Positions 9,701-18,209 of a DNA stretch of 43,848 bases are shown piece by piece. Numbering within the stretch: the stretch's first letter is position 1; every line of letters begins with the position of its first letter. The position numbers and the translations under genes are program-made. The notes below the pieces were generated by a model. The model was not told the DNA's origin, searched no databases, and saw nothing but the letters and a program-made list of their open reading frames with translations. Origin of the DNA: Fibrella forsythiae (GTDB lineage Bacteria > Bacteroidota > Bacteroidia > Cytophagales > Spirosomataceae); assembly GCF_017353175.1 (NCBI RefSeq), contig NZ_JAFMYW010000017.1:1-43848 (forward strand), in the 5' to 3' direction.

Positions 9701-11730
9701 AGGTGTATCCCAAGAAGGGCAGCAAACCGCTCGAACTGCGTTTCGAAAACTGGACGCTGAACGTCAGCGATTGGACCCTCGACGTGAAGGAGGGCGGCAT
9801 TACGCGCTACGCCAAGGCTGACGACAAGAGTATTGTGCTGAAAACCGGCGCGGTCGATATTCCGTTTGCGAAGTTCATCCTGCGTCACGACCTGTTCGAC
9901 GTGCGTAATCCCCAACTCAAAAGGCTTGACGTCGGCAGTATCGCAACACTGCGTACCCAGAATGACCAGAACGCCCTTTTCACCTACGACGTGGGTTTCG
10001 ACGGGCAGGGTCACTGGAAACTGGCGATGTTTGGTAGTGGCAGCGAACCCGCCGGCACGCTCGAAATCGACAAAGCAGGGGCTGACAGGTATTTGCTGAA
10101 ATCGGAAAAGCTGTCGGAGAAGACTAATAACACGGTCATTAATTTCGAGTACATCCAACTGCTTAGCAACGACCAGAACATCCTGTCGATCAGTCCGGGG
10201 CAGACGTTCACCGTGAAGGGCAATCCGCTGACGAGCTTCGAGCCGATGGGCTTTGTCAGCGGTGTTGGGTCGATGGAGTTAAAAGGGAAATTCGCGCTAA
10301 AAGACGCGCTGGGTACGCCCGGTGCCGAAATGAGCATTAACTATACAAAAGGTAAGACAGGTACGTACTCGCCCCTCGGCAACTGGCAGGCCGAACTGCT
10401 GGGTAACGTGAAGTTCCGGGCTACGGCGTCAGGTAACGATAATTCGAACCTGTCGATCACCGAGAAACAACTTGTCATCAAGGGCGTGGCGCAGGAAGAC
10501 GGCGAATCGCCCCCGCTCAATGTCTATTTCTGTGGCCGGGCAACCGATACCTACCCGTACTGGATACAGGTGTTACCGCAGAAAGTGAAGATGGCTCAGT
10601 ACACCGTCGACATACTGGGTACGGTAGGGGCGCAGGCCAAGCTGGGGCAGGGTTGGGACGCGCCGATGCAATTTATCGGCAAGCTGTATGAGACCAATCA
10701 AACAGGAGCATCACTCAAAAAGTCGGAGTGGTACACGCAGTTCACGATTTATGGCGACCTGCATATTACGGATTTCAACAAAGACGAGGTTAAACTCGAT
10801 GGCCTGACCAGCAAAGGCGGTACGTTGGAGGCAGACAAGAACGGCAACTTCAAAGTCGATAAGCTACCGCTGTTTGGTGAGGGGTCAAACACCGCCATCG
10901 ACAACAAAGGCATCGACATGTCGGGCATAAAAACGCCGATGGGTGCGGTGGCTCTGAAACTGACCTTCAGCCCATTCTCGCTGGCGGGCAGCATCGACAT
11001 CAGCGACAAAGGCCAACCCATCGAGATGGGTGTGTTCAAGGTGCGGGGGCAGGGGTCGATGCTGATTGATGGCGACGGAGCCTACCTGGTGGCCTCGCTG
11101 ATGGGCCAGTCCGACCAGTTGCCGCCGCCGATCCAGGGCGTATCACTGGGCATTGCGGTTGGCAAACGCAAGACCTACAAACCCGAAGCGGTTGCCATTC
11201 TGATGGGTACGTCGAAAGACCCAATGTTACCCTGCAAAATCAACGAAGCCACAGGCATTTCGGGTTTCTTTCTGGGCGGGGGTGTAACGGTTCTGCACAA
11301 AGAAATCGGTTTTGATGCCATCGTGGCCGAAGCCTGGGCTATGGCCGATGTGTCGCTCTTTGCCAGTACCGAATTTATCATCGGCTCCAACGCTACACTG
11401 ACATTCGGTGCCGGCGCAGTGGCAACGGGCGAAATCGGTGCCCGTATCCTCTGCGCAAGTGCCTCGGCCCGCGCTCAGGTCTTTGCTGATATGAACGCCG
11501 CAATGGATTTCACCAGTCCGTCTGTTTGTTTGAACGGGGTGCTGGGAGCTTTCTTCGAGGTGAAAGTGGATGCCTGCGGACTGCTGGACGGTGTCAATAT
11601 TGGTAAGCAACTGGCTGTCAGCGCAAAAGTATCCAGCAAAGATGGTCTAGACTTCGATTTCGTCAATCAAGACAAAGATGGCGGCGGTAAAGCGTGCATG
11701 CTTCCCAAGACCTGCGATTGCCCAAAATAA
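3700..11730 (+). CDS. Giant TANFOR-domain surface protein (2676 residues)
   Basis: A signal peptide occupies residues 1-42 (hydrophobic core VAFFALLVAPLAVRAQ). Residues about 43-310 match the TANFOR-type head of large Bacteroidota surface proteins, including an Fn3-like unit with YAWRVQARDISG near 278. A second related unit covers about 365-490. The middle contains several carboxypeptidase-regulatory-like beta modules, recognisable by TDAGGNYELP (~590), TDANGNFTLDV (~960) and GGRITGTVTLDGKPVGDAKV (~1615). The last 300 residues are Gly/Ala-rich and end in a Cys-rich tail (CMLPKTCDCPK). No T9SS sorting signal and no catalytic motif are seen. At 8 kb it is by far the largest gene here. It lies between a barrel gene (17-base overlap) and an Fn3 gene (6-base gap). 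A structural or adhesive surface role is inferred. Confidence 0.8.
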   Translation: MAYLFKKHTANAQKAGARTFRVLLKRVAFFALLVAPLAVRAQNEVQITISVLPPYSAYIQDYAGAGKQVQIFVRNTTATRLQVRLQGSVTGDNGVQIQTVPNYRPPVPLTLEPLQNRLLSYGDLSGLFDLNQLDVQGVDRNNLYRGLPLPEGSYQLCIRAFDNATSRPLSPENPLGCSPPFPIKAVEPPILIAPFCDSDVQALTPQNLVFTWTPPIGVSPAMVDYTLRIVELPLETVDPNVFIDAVVLPKSGVEVRGLKTSTFLYSVVQPQLIRGKKYAWRVQARDISGRTSFLNNGKSPVCAFQYGPAQSAGLDSIKVEGPIVNKSSKSTYAVRVACQDGPGSGQVKIGKLGGGNVSGVTTVTAGNGVRLAISWNPDFKFLTLLAQKMGFSAKSESIRSAVQQIPGAGYELTVIEKSTGKVVWVPPLTTKEFISGDPDDPDFPLAYGNNYQYHVRLVLPDDVLLKTGLPGEWTLTSPSCTFLLKKVPKAGTGFIVRGQIRYKFDRDDMPTTYPANNTNVKISFTSKAAGGGQVAYGVGQTGLMGASAKALTPQQKLAAVGGSKPGQSKSTSGTATQVPVPTGDFPFTYYAKTDAGGNYELPIPWEDMPLLLPLGKAVGKTKIKTQNEDGTVTESDVDLIALNYQLDLPSGYYQNTTEVRSFTYSPTSVSVTGGVATVNVYAYSLKVSVAKDYNSSYKLSNQSGQTANQKNANQVSIDQTIMKPVTGVQMDLYRKLKGAGGLEGIPAVEGQIGEKELPTGINYRYIATGKTALETLNGTQQAVVTFDRLICNANEGDEYFLRARPSKKDSIAASKVVTEETQYGKKVPTGDYTTNDPTAKYAAPEDTVFFAVPPKKHPITNQFYYGHKTTYLLRSLLPPTSRISGRLMYQWPGKPGKFVMANMPFRVKIGYVTSGATTDGGKLSNGIITQKVAIVLGEINYTDSTGKKHPLSMDDRDFVAGTGKTDANGNFTLDVVNLNYKGTLTNSATVTQGTLTMEDPGKDGVSNPKYTGPGGKIQLIKDQGYPVDYVDMRNLFKTDYTNGIQAVINAKQIATTTQQISGAKLPGAAKKQTDKATGGGPFDDGELARQFFPLDPEPLLVQMGDVYQWVYRCFIIEPEATRYYTSFNNVVVQAFETQNLGELLVNVKPYTRKLRVQWADTKKAVQNARVILFRQDNKGMDHLPEQEGDGNERFDKLPVSSYAQKMPPYPDGRPFPGTDAVKYYAEGFTDGDGMLVFNNKAKRPVPNLLLNGEYQCYILPTEDALSYFPASLTTLSAVSAFVNMEEGIDDSYDDKFVVAGPSRLIVRLVDSTTTKGLKGAVELYEYKDDKCQVKPPHTIFGYTEGDPSSGPALVDQTGYREFSLGSYYSDNGWKKDVTKYFRIDARVPGYKLVDGKIQTCYSVKRTGTSFLINLKFLPGTILRGVVKGRKVIADQKEGYKETSEIVGLPAIIRRTVDDKVFFTEDSPVGSFSIALAAATDKTPTQTIIIEPNDPGYWSDTLVLSGLKMNEDKTLPQSPVMLARVKHRMRFVVQGLTADGMPLPDELFQVKINDRKPVEGSLTKPADDEFENVSVDHYTVKVWSKKPNSDWIPQLFEVKNKESKGWTVYTVKMKLGGRITGTVTLDGKPVGDAKVYLDYQMSGNATPPEAVTGGSTGPADQNTGETLIQTYSSTGVINLGGQTANNGTTKGEFTLRGLPLTDGIVKIRATLDGTGSTVIGAEASVQLKGGTGTATLNLTTYSGALVQSIYGFPLSVEKMAIKPNGTVTVTGQLNLKKSRSGFAWLPTGEVARVRDVPIKGIDVGGKKVATPVADNVVLDEVASLKFRYIGAFNVLARHPDYVAGSAPDPLTLSKDQSGRGVLLGKVQIVDNSFNYPSTYLTFAKKGDENFYLAKMVKEGNAGATINQRVTVLTALATDAAFDPSAATPSVPEKVTYNLCDQMGGPVSFSLLQFPTDADPAGSYIDPDDKKIHLAANLTCKIPNAQPENFTVHIDDLVLDDKQVYPKKGSKPLELRFENWTLNVSDWTLDVKEGGITRYAKADDKSIVLKTGAVDIPFAKFILRHDLFDVRNPQLKRLDVGSIATLRTQNDQNALFTYDVGFDGQGHWKLAMFGSGSEPAGTLEIDKAGADRYLLKSEKLSEKTNNTVINFEYIQLLSNDQNILSISPGQTFTVKGNPLTSFEPMGFVSGVGSMELKGKFALKDALGTPGAEMSINYTKGKTGTYSPLGNWQAELLGNVKFRATASGNDNSNLSITEKQLVIKGVAQEDGESPPLNVYFCGRATDTYPYWIQVLPQKVKMAQYTVDILGTVGAQAKLGQGWDAPMQFIGKLYETNQTGASLKKSEWYTQFTIYGDLHITDFNKDEVKLDGLTSKGGTLEADKNGNFKVDKLPLFGEGSNTAIDNKGIDMSGIKTPMGAVALKLTFSPFSLAGSIDISDKGQPIEMGVFKVRGQGSMLIDGDGAYLVASLMGQSDQLPPPIQGVSLGIAVGKRKTYKPEAVAILMGTSKDPMLPCKINEATGISGFFLGGGVTVLHKEIGFDAIVAEAWAMADVSLFASTEFIIGSNATLTFGAGAVATGEIGARILCASASARAQVFADMNAAMDFTSPSVCLNGVLGAFFEVKVDACGLLDGVNIGKQLAVSAKVSSKDGLDFDFVNQDKDGGGKACMLPKTCDCPK

Positions 11731-11736
11731 ATCCTT

Positions 11737-13872
11737 ATGCGCATGAACACGAACCAACTTGTCCGCCTTTGCTGGCTGGGTACGTACCTGGCAACGTACC
11801 TGACGGTGTCGTCGCCCGTATGGGCGCAGAGACGTCCCGGCAAACCCACCGCGCCCGCCCGGCCTGCCACCAGCCGCCCGGCACCGGTGCCCGTTTCTAC
11901 AGGTGGGCGCGGTGGATTCACGGCACAACCGGGGGTAGGGGGCATCTTCGTCGCCTTTGGGGCCGAGCTACCCAAAACCTTCCGCTACCGCCTCGAACGC
12001 AGCACTGCCGGAACCGATGCCTATGTGCCGGTGGCCGAAACAGGGTTTCCGCGCCTGCCGGAGCAGTTTACGGGACGGCTCGATGAGGCCGTGGCTCAAC
12101 TGCCCAGCAGCTACCTTCGAATGCCTAAGCGTAGCCTCAGCGAAGCTCGTTACCATGTACTGCGCCGCAACGCCACCACCGATTCGCTGGCATCACTGAT
12201 GGTGATTCCGCACTACCAGATTGCGGCGGGGCTGGGGTTCTGGGACAATACCGCGCAGCCTGGCATTGGCTACGATTACCGCCTTAGCCGCCTCAATGCC
12301 AATGGGAGCAGTACGCCACTTGGTCAGCTACGCTCCGTGACATCCCCCGGTAGTTATCCCAAAACCGTGCTACGCCTGGATACAGCCTACGCCACTGGCC
12401 CTACTGTCTCGCTCGAGTACGAGCTCGTGAGTGGCCGCGCTCCGGAGGTGCTACACGTGTTCCGGGCTTACCACCTCCGTAGTGAATTCGAGCAGGTAGT
12501 GGCCTCGTACTACCCCATTCGCTCTGCTAACGGGCGGGTACGGTACCGCGTCACCGACGCAACGGTAGTGGATAAACTCGCCTACAGTTACTACGTAATG
12601 CCCGGCGACTACGTGGGCAACCGGGGCGAGGCTTCGGCCTCCTACAACGTCTACAACGCCCGGCCCAACGAGGTTACGTTCCTGCCCGAACGATTTCGGG
12701 TACGGAGCATTAAAGACGAGAAACGCCTCCGGTTAAGCTGGCGTATCTCCCCCTCGAAGGAGATCACCTCGGTCGATATTTTTCGGGGTAATGACTTCGA
12801 TAAATCGTTTGTCCGCATCGGTAGCGTTGGCGCGACTGATACGGTATTCTACGACCGTAACGTGGAGCCGGTCAGGACGTACTTCTACACGCTCATCGTG
12901 AACACAATCTACGGCAAAAGTTTCCCCTCGGCCCGCGTGCCAGCCTTGCTCGAAGCCGTTGAGCCCAACTACAGCCGTCCTGAAAACCTCCGGGTACAGC
13001 AAAATGGGCGCGCACTGACCTTTACGTGGAACCGCCCCGCTGGGCCCATTACCGGTTACTATCTCTACCGCGCCCGCAATTACGATCAGGTGCCTGAACG
13101 CATCGGTAAACTCATTGACAGCAAAGCCGCCACCGTAACCGTCACCGACAGTCTACCCGCGCAGGGTAGCGACCTGTGGGTATACAGCGTGGCCTCGATC
13201 AACAGTTCGTATAACCTCAGTCCATTGTCGGAGCGGGTCACTATTTCGCCGGCTATAGCTCCTCGACCACCTGCGGAGCTAACCGTCCGGCTGCGTGATG
13301 TCGGTTCTGGCGGCCACGCCGCAAATCTTGTCTGGACCAATCAGGGGCAGGCTGCCCAACAGATCGGCGGGGCTAACGTGTACCGCCGGTTGGTGCCCCA
13401 AGCGCCGGGTAAATCAGCAAAACTGGCTGACTGGCAACTTCTGAACAAGACGCTACTGGGGGCAGAAACCAACTTCTGGACCGATACGACTGTGCGCGAA
13501 GGAAGTACATATGCCTACATGGTCCGCACGCTGGGAACTGGCGGTGGCCTGAGCAACCCCAGTCCGGAAGCCCGCTGCACGGTAGCCGAGACGTACCCGG
13601 CGGGAGTACGAAATGTACGACTGCTGCAAAGTGGGACAGGGGTGCTGATGCAGTGGGATGCGCCCTTCGACCCGACGATAGAGCGATTGGTGGTGTATCG
13701 TGCCGAATCAGGGAAGCCCTTGCAGAAACTGACGACGCTGCCCAGGAGTGCAGCCCAGTTCATCGATAAAACACCACTGGCGAAGAAGACCAATTACTAC
13801 CAGATTCTGGCCGAAGACCGCCAGGGGCATGCCAGCCGCAATCCTGATCTGGTTGGCCTGTACGTAGAGTAA
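11737..13872 (+). CDS. Secreted fibronectin type III domain protein
   Basis: A 711-residue protein with a signal peptide ending at WAQ (about residue 31), then a Pro/Arg/Ala-rich low-complexity linker. An unassigned region (about 65-310) follows, then four Fn3-like domains starting near 311, 411, 509 and 622, with typical strands such as LRLSWRISPSKEITSVDIFR and LTFTWNRPAGPITGYYLYRA. No T9SS C-terminal domain is visible. A second Met at codon 3 (11743) is an alternative start. The gene begins 6 bases after the giant protein and ends 27 bases before the next Fn3 gene, so it is in the same operon. It is probably a periplasmic or surface component of the same assembly. Confidence 0.8.
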   Translation: MRMNTNQLVRLCWLGTYLATYLTVSSPVWAQRRPGKPTAPARPATSRPAPVPVSTGGRGGFTAQPGVGGIFVAFGAELPKTFRYRLERSTAGTDAYVPVAETGFPRLPEQFTGRLDEAVAQLPSSYLRMPKRSLSEARYHVLRRNATTDSLASLMVIPHYQIAAGLGFWDNTAQPGIGYDYRLSRLNANGSSTPLGQLRSVTSPGSYPKTVLRLDTAYATGPTVSLEYELVSGRAPEVLHVFRAYHLRSEFEQVVASYYPIRSANGRVRYRVTDATVVDKLAYSYYVMPGDYVGNRGEASASYNVYNARPNEVTFLPERFRVRSIKDEKRLRLSWRISPSKEITSVDIFRGNDFDKSFVRIGSVGATDTVFYDRNVEPVRTYFYTLIVNTIYGKSFPSARVPALLEAVEPNYSRPENLRVQQNGRALTFTWNRPAGPITGYYLYRARNYDQVPERIGKLIDSKAATVTVTDSLPAQGSDLWVYSVASINSSYNLSPLSERVTISPAIAPRPPAELTVRLRDVGSGGHAANLVWTNQGQAAQQIGGANVYRRLVPQAPGKSAKLADWQLLNKTLLGAETNFWTDTTVREGSTYAYMVRTLGTGGGLSNPSPEARCTVAETYPAGVRNVRLLQSGTGVLMQWDAPFDPTIERLVVYRAESGKPLQKLTTLPRSAAQFIDKTPLAKKTNYYQILAEDRQGHASRNPDLVGLYVE

Positions 13873-13899
13873 CAACGCCTGTTAAACACCCCCTTAATT

Positions 13900-16800
13900 A
13901 TGGACAAACTCAGACAGTTGCTTTTTCTCACCTGCCTTCTGATACCCGTTGCGTCGCTGTGGGCACAAACACCCCTTGCCCCTACCAACTTGGCAGTTAT
14001 TCGGTACGGTAATGTAGGCATGGAACTCTCGTGGACCGACGGGACAACCAACGAGACAGGCTTCGAAATACACAGCAGCCCTAACAATAGCACATTTACT
14101 AAACTGGCCGACGTACCCGCTCACGCGGGATACGGTGGGATGACGTATGTACTTACTGGTCTATCTGAAAACACACTTTACTACCTGAAAGTGCGGGCTA
14201 AAGTGGGTACTACCTTCACCAACTTTACCAACACTATCAGCCAGCGCACCAGCGAGTACCGTGCTCCAAATGACCTTAAACTCACGGTGAAGAGTCCTAC
14301 CTGGGTTCAGCTCACCTGGAGCGACATTGTTAAGGAAGGAAGCTACGAGGTAGAACGGCGGACAGGTCAGAGCGGGCGCTGGGGTAAGCTTGGCGAGTCG
14401 GGGGCGGGCTACGATGACAAAACGGCCAGCGAAAGTACAGAGTATTGCTACCGTGTGCGGCTAACGGGCTCGTCAGATATTGTTAATTACCCTTACCCCA
14501 ACGCGCCCTGCATCACCACGACCAGCAGCAAACCACCGGCACCCACGGGGCTGTCGGCGCAGGTCATTTCCAGCTTCCAGATCGACCTGTCCTGGACGCC
14601 CAGCACGGGCAGCTACGACGGCACCGAGGTAGAATACAGCACCGATAACCGCAGTTTTCAAAAGTACGGCAACACCATCCGGCCGGGCACCAACCGGCAG
14701 TCAGCAACAGGCCTCTCGCCCAATACGCGCTACTGGTTTCGGGTACGGGCGACGAATGGGTCGAACACGCCCAGCGATTACAGCAACACGGTTGATGCCA
14801 CCACCAACCCGGAAATACCCATCACGCCCACGGGCCTGACCGTGTCAGTTACCTCCTCATCGCAGCTACAAATCTACTGGAATGACAGCAACGTGATTCC
14901 CGTGATCTACAGCCTTGAACGGGCTGAAGGGCCGGGGGGCACCTACCGCGAGATTGACGGCAGTTATCCGTCCAAAATTTACAATGATAAAAACCTGAAT
15001 CCCTCTACCCAGTATTGCTACCGCGTCCGCGCTAAAAGCACCTCGGGTGGATACTCCAACTACTCGACTCCTGCTTGTAATACCACCCAGGCCCCACCCA
15101 TCACGGTCCCTAGGCCACCAACCGAGATGCTTTTGCAAGTGCAATCGGCCAGGCAGATCAACATGATCTGGAAAGACAACAGCGATAACGAAACAAGCTT
15201 CCGGGTGGAACGCAGCGAAGACGGCGGGCGCACCTGGACAACGATCAGCGATGAAAAACAAAATGCCACCAGCTATAATGACGCGGGGCTGAGCCCGGAT
15301 CGGCAATATTGTTACCGGGTAAAAGCTATCAACTCGGCAGGCGAGAGTCTGCCCAGCAATCAGCCCTGCGCCACTACGCAACCAGACAAACCCAGCGCCC
15401 CCGCCCGCCTGACTGCCATAGCCATTAGCGCATCGCAGATCAGACTGGAGTGGGCCAACACAGCCAGCAATGCTACGGGTATTCAGGTGGAGCGGTCAGA
15501 AACGGGCAGCGGGGGCAGCTTCAGCAAAGTCAAGGACCTGGGGCCAACGGAAACGAACTGGACTAATGAAGGGCTGACTGCCAGCAAGGAATACTGTTAT
15601 CGGATCAAAGCTGTTAACGCGGCCGGCAGTAGTGATTCAGAAACTAAATGCGCTACTACGCCAGCCCCGCCTGTTACGACCCCAGCCCCACCAACGGAAC
15701 TGGCGCTGCAAGCGGTTAATGATAAGCAGATCACCCTCCGTTGGAAGGATAACAGCGACAATGAAACGGGCTTTGCCATTGAGCGGAGTACTGATGGGAA
15801 ACGTACCTGGCAGCGGCACAAAGACGTAGGTCAGAACGTAACGAATTATGATGATGGTGGCCTTAACGCCAGTTCCCAGTATTGCTACCGTGTGTTGGCT
15901 TTCAACACGGCGGGCAACAGCCGCACTACCAACGAAGAATGCGCCACTACCCAAGCGCCGCCCATAATGGCCCCCAAAGATCCTTCCAACTTGAAGGCAA
16001 CGGCGAAATCGAGTTCGGAGATTGACCTGACCTGGACCGATAACAGCGATAACGAAACCCGCTTTGAACTGCAACGCTCCCTGACGGGCAACGACCCCTG
16101 GGAGAACGTGGATGCCAACATTCAGGCCAATAGTATCAGCAAGACAGACGGTGGCCGCAGTCCATCTACGCGGTACTATTACCGGATTCGGGCGGTAACG
16201 GTTGCGCAATCGGGCGCTTTGCTGTACTCCAACTGGTCGAATACAGCCAACGATATTACCCAGGCCCCGCCCGTTACGGTGCCCCGCCCCCCGTCGAATT
16301 TGAAAGTCGAGGCGCAGTCGAGCACGGCAGTCCGGCTGACGTGGGAGGATAACAGCGACAACGAATCGGAGTTTGAGATCTGGTGGGCAACCAGCCAGAC
16401 GGCGCAGTTCACCAAACTTACCAACGTACCTGCCAATCAAAAAGACTATACGCACACGGGTCTGACTGCTAGTACGCAGTATTGCTACCAGGTACGTGCC
16501 ATCAACTTGGCGGGGCAGTCAAGTTTTGCGGGGCCAACCTGCGCGACTACCCAGGCCCCACCCGTGACCGCGCCCGCTCCGCCAACTGATTTCGTGGCGA
16601 ACGCAGCGTCAACCTCGTCGATCAACCTGAGCTGGAAAGACAACAGCCCCAACGAAACGGGATTTGACCTGCAATGGAGCGCCACCAACGCCGACCCCTG
16701 GACGAGCTTACCCACGCAGGCTGCGAACGTGACAACGTACTCACATACCGAACTGACGCCCAACACCCGCTATTACTATCGGCTGCGGGCCGTAAACGGA

Positions 16801-17403
16801 ACGCTGGCGTCGGGCTGGGTGACGACCAGTACTATAACGCCAAGCCTGCCCGTGCCATCAACCACTGCCGACCTGAAAGCAGAAGTAGCTGATTACGACC
16901 AGATAAAACTAACCTGGGGCGCGATCAATAATACACCAACGGGTGTCGTGGTCGAGCGCTCGACCAGCCCTACGGGGAGCTTTACGCAGGTGGGACAAGT
17001 ATCGGGAACAGCCACGGCATTTACCGATACTGGGCTGCCCGAACTGACTACCTTCTACTACCGCATCCGGTCGACCAACGCCAACGGGCAATCGGGCAAT
17101 AGTAACCTGGCCAGTGCTAAAACACCGGAGACGATCATTGCGGTGCGGCCCCAGCCACTGCCCGAGGGCATCTACGCGCACGTTGACCGGGGGACGCTGC
17201 TGGTTACCCTGAACTGGAATCAGTTTCAGGAAGCTAAACTGCGGCTTATTGGCCTTAACGGTCGCGAACAACTAACCGACCAGTGCCGCATTAACGGAGG
17301 AACCCTGTTTCAATACGACGTGGCGCGTCTGCCCGCCGGTGTATATTTGCTTTGCCTGGATACTGACAAAAATCGATTCACCAAAAAGATATGGATACCT
17401 TAA
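13900..17403 (+). CDS. Multi-Fn3 protein with T9SS type A sorting domain
   Basis: A 1167-residue exported protein with a signal peptide ending at LWAQ (residue 23). About eleven tandem Fn3 domains follow, starting near residues 24, 122, 210, 305, 402, 498, 588, 688, 793, 890 and 985. Several carry the motif WxDNSDNETxF and are joined by the near-identical linker CATTQAPPVTxPxPP. The last 80 residues (from about 1085) form a T9SS type A C-terminal domain ending LPAGVYLLCLDTDKNRFTKK. The protein should therefore cross the outer membrane by the chromosomally encoded Por secretion system and be attached or released there. The gene overlaps the following lipoprotein gene by 13 bases. A long adhesin or scaffold is the likely role. 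Confidence 0.88.
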   Translation: MDKLRQLLFLTCLLIPVASLWAQTPLAPTNLAVIRYGNVGMELSWTDGTTNETGFEIHSSPNNSTFTKLADVPAHAGYGGMTYVLTGLSENTLYYLKVRAKVGTTFTNFTNTISQRTSEYRAPNDLKLTVKSPTWVQLTWSDIVKEGSYEVERRTGQSGRWGKLGESGAGYDDKTASESTEYCYRVRLTGSSDIVNYPYPNAPCITTTSSKPPAPTGLSAQVISSFQIDLSWTPSTGSYDGTEVEYSTDNRSFQKYGNTIRPGTNRQSATGLSPNTRYWFRVRATNGSNTPSDYSNTVDATTNPEIPITPTGLTVSVTSSSQLQIYWNDSNVIPVIYSLERAEGPGGTYREIDGSYPSKIYNDKNLNPSTQYCYRVRAKSTSGGYSNYSTPACNTTQAPPITVPRPPTEMLLQVQSARQINMIWKDNSDNETSFRVERSEDGGRTWTTISDEKQNATSYNDAGLSPDRQYCYRVKAINSAGESLPSNQPCATTQPDKPSAPARLTAIAISASQIRLEWANTASNATGIQVERSETGSGGSFSKVKDLGPTETNWTNEGLTASKEYCYRIKAVNAAGSSDSETKCATTPAPPVTTPAPPTELALQAVNDKQITLRWKDNSDNETGFAIERSTDGKRTWQRHKDVGQNVTNYDDGGLNASSQYCYRVLAFNTAGNSRTTNEECATTQAPPIMAPKDPSNLKATAKSSSEIDLTWTDNSDNETRFELQRSLTGNDPWENVDANIQANSISKTDGGRSPSTRYYYRIRAVTVAQSGALLYSNWSNTANDITQAPPVTVPRPPSNLKVEAQSSTAVRLTWEDNSDNESEFEIWWATSQTAQFTKLTNVPANQKDYTHTGLTASTQYCYQVRAINLAGQSSFAGPTCATTQAPPVTAPAPPTDFVANAASTSSINLSWKDNSPNETGFDLQWSATNADPWTSLPTQAANVTTYSHTELTPNTRYYYRLRAVNGTLASGWVTTSTITPSLPVPSTTADLKAEVADYDQIKLTWGAINNTPTGVVVERSTSPTGSFTQVGQVSGTATAFTDTGLPELTTFYYRIRSTNANGQSGNSNLASAKTPETIIAVRPQPLPEGIYAHVDRGTLLVTLNWNQFQEAKLRLIGLNGREQLTDQCRINGGTLFQYDVARLPAGVYLLCLDTDKNRFTKKIWIP

Positions 17404-17912
17404 AAGAAAGTAAGAATTATAAATTGAAAGTTGGAAGAAGCTGGCTGCTTTCTGTTATTAGGTACGTCGTCGCAGTTTGCCCGCTTGCATTCTTAACTCT
17501 TCCTTCTTCATTGATTCTTTCCTGTCAGCCCAAAGAGCCGACGCCCCTCAGTATCGGTAAAGTATGGAAAGCACAGCTGGTGAAAGAGGGTGATCAGGTG
17601 GTGTATACGCAGGGGGGTAGTGGCAACACGCAGCCTGGGTACGTTAATTTTCGCCTTGATCTGACCAGCCCCGCTAAGGTGACCTTAATTGATCGAGACG
17701 GGAAAACGGTTACCGGTACATGGTCGGTTTCGACCGATAACAAACGGCTAATTCTGGAGAATCTGAAACCCCTTCCGAGTAGCACCATCGGTACCATTGA
17801 GTACTACATTACCGCTTCGCCCACGCCGGGTAGCTTACCGCTGCAACGCGCCGCCGAAAGTCGAAAAACCGGCAACACCATCAACGACTATCAGTTAGTA
17901 CCAGCCGATTGA
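17391..17912 (+). CDS. Putative lipoprotein, lipocalin-like, last gene of the surface operon
   Basis: A 173-residue protein with an unusually long basic N-terminus, a hydrophobic stretch and a lipobox (LILSC, Cys45), which predicts a lipidated, membrane-anchored product. The mature part has the pattern IGKVWKAQLVKEG ... GTWSVSTDNKRLIL, resembling small lipocalin-like Bacteroidota lipoproteins; this family match is tentative. The start codon lies inside the end of the upstream Fn3/T9SS gene (13-base overlap), which suggests coupled translation and membership of the same operon. No ATG lies closer to the lipobox, so the long n-region is either real or the true start is an unrecognised alternative codon. 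Confidence 0.7.
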   Translation: MDTLKESKNYKLKVGRSWLLSVIRYVVAVCPLAFLTLPSSLILSCQPKEPTPLSIGKVWKAQLVKEGDQVVYTQGGSGNTQPGYVNFRLDLTSPAKVTLIDRDGKTVTGTWSVSTDNKRLILENLKPLPSSTIGTIEYYITASPTPGSLPLQRAAESRKTGNTINDYQLVPAD

Positions 17913-18105
17913 TAGGCATTGGTGGGCAAATCACTGGATCATAAGCCATTGACAGAGGCCTTATAGTGCTTGCCAGCGTTAACACCGTGCTCGGAACAGC
18001 TATGTCTTTGGCTACGGGCAAAACTGCGAGTTCTAGTAAACGAAGCTGCGTTAGGTACTTATAATCTTGAAGGTACTGGCTTAAGTAAAGCAGTGAGGTA
18101 GATTA

Positions 18106-18148
18106 ACAGCAAGCCGGCTTACCTGAAGGTGAGCCGGCTTGTTGCGTT
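18106..18148. terminator. Bidirectional hairpin between convergent genes
   Basis: CAAGCCGGCT pairs with AGCCGGCTTG across a 12-base loop, with further pairs at the base, between the surface operon (+) and the AraC gene (-). There is no strong T tract. The rest of the 17913-18209 gap holds nothing recognisable. Confidence 0.6.
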
Positions 18149-18209
18149 ACGCTTGTTCTGTCCCGCTCAGCGCGAGATCGCTTTCTCAGCAGCCAATGAC
18201 GATGGCTCT

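Noticed and set aside
9013-10158. 381-codon minus-strand frame inside the giant TANFOR gene
   Set aside because: Long, but antisense to recognisable beta modules in one continuous 2676-residue frame. Its translation has no family motif.
15637-16455. 272-codon minus-strand frame inside the Fn3/T9SS gene
   Set aside because: Its apparent internal repetition mirrors the Fn3 repeats on the other strand.
14100-17100. Direct DNA repeats that might be a CRISPR or minisatellite
   Set aside because: They are codon-level repeats of Fn3 domains with about 90-residue spacing, not short repeats with unique spacers.
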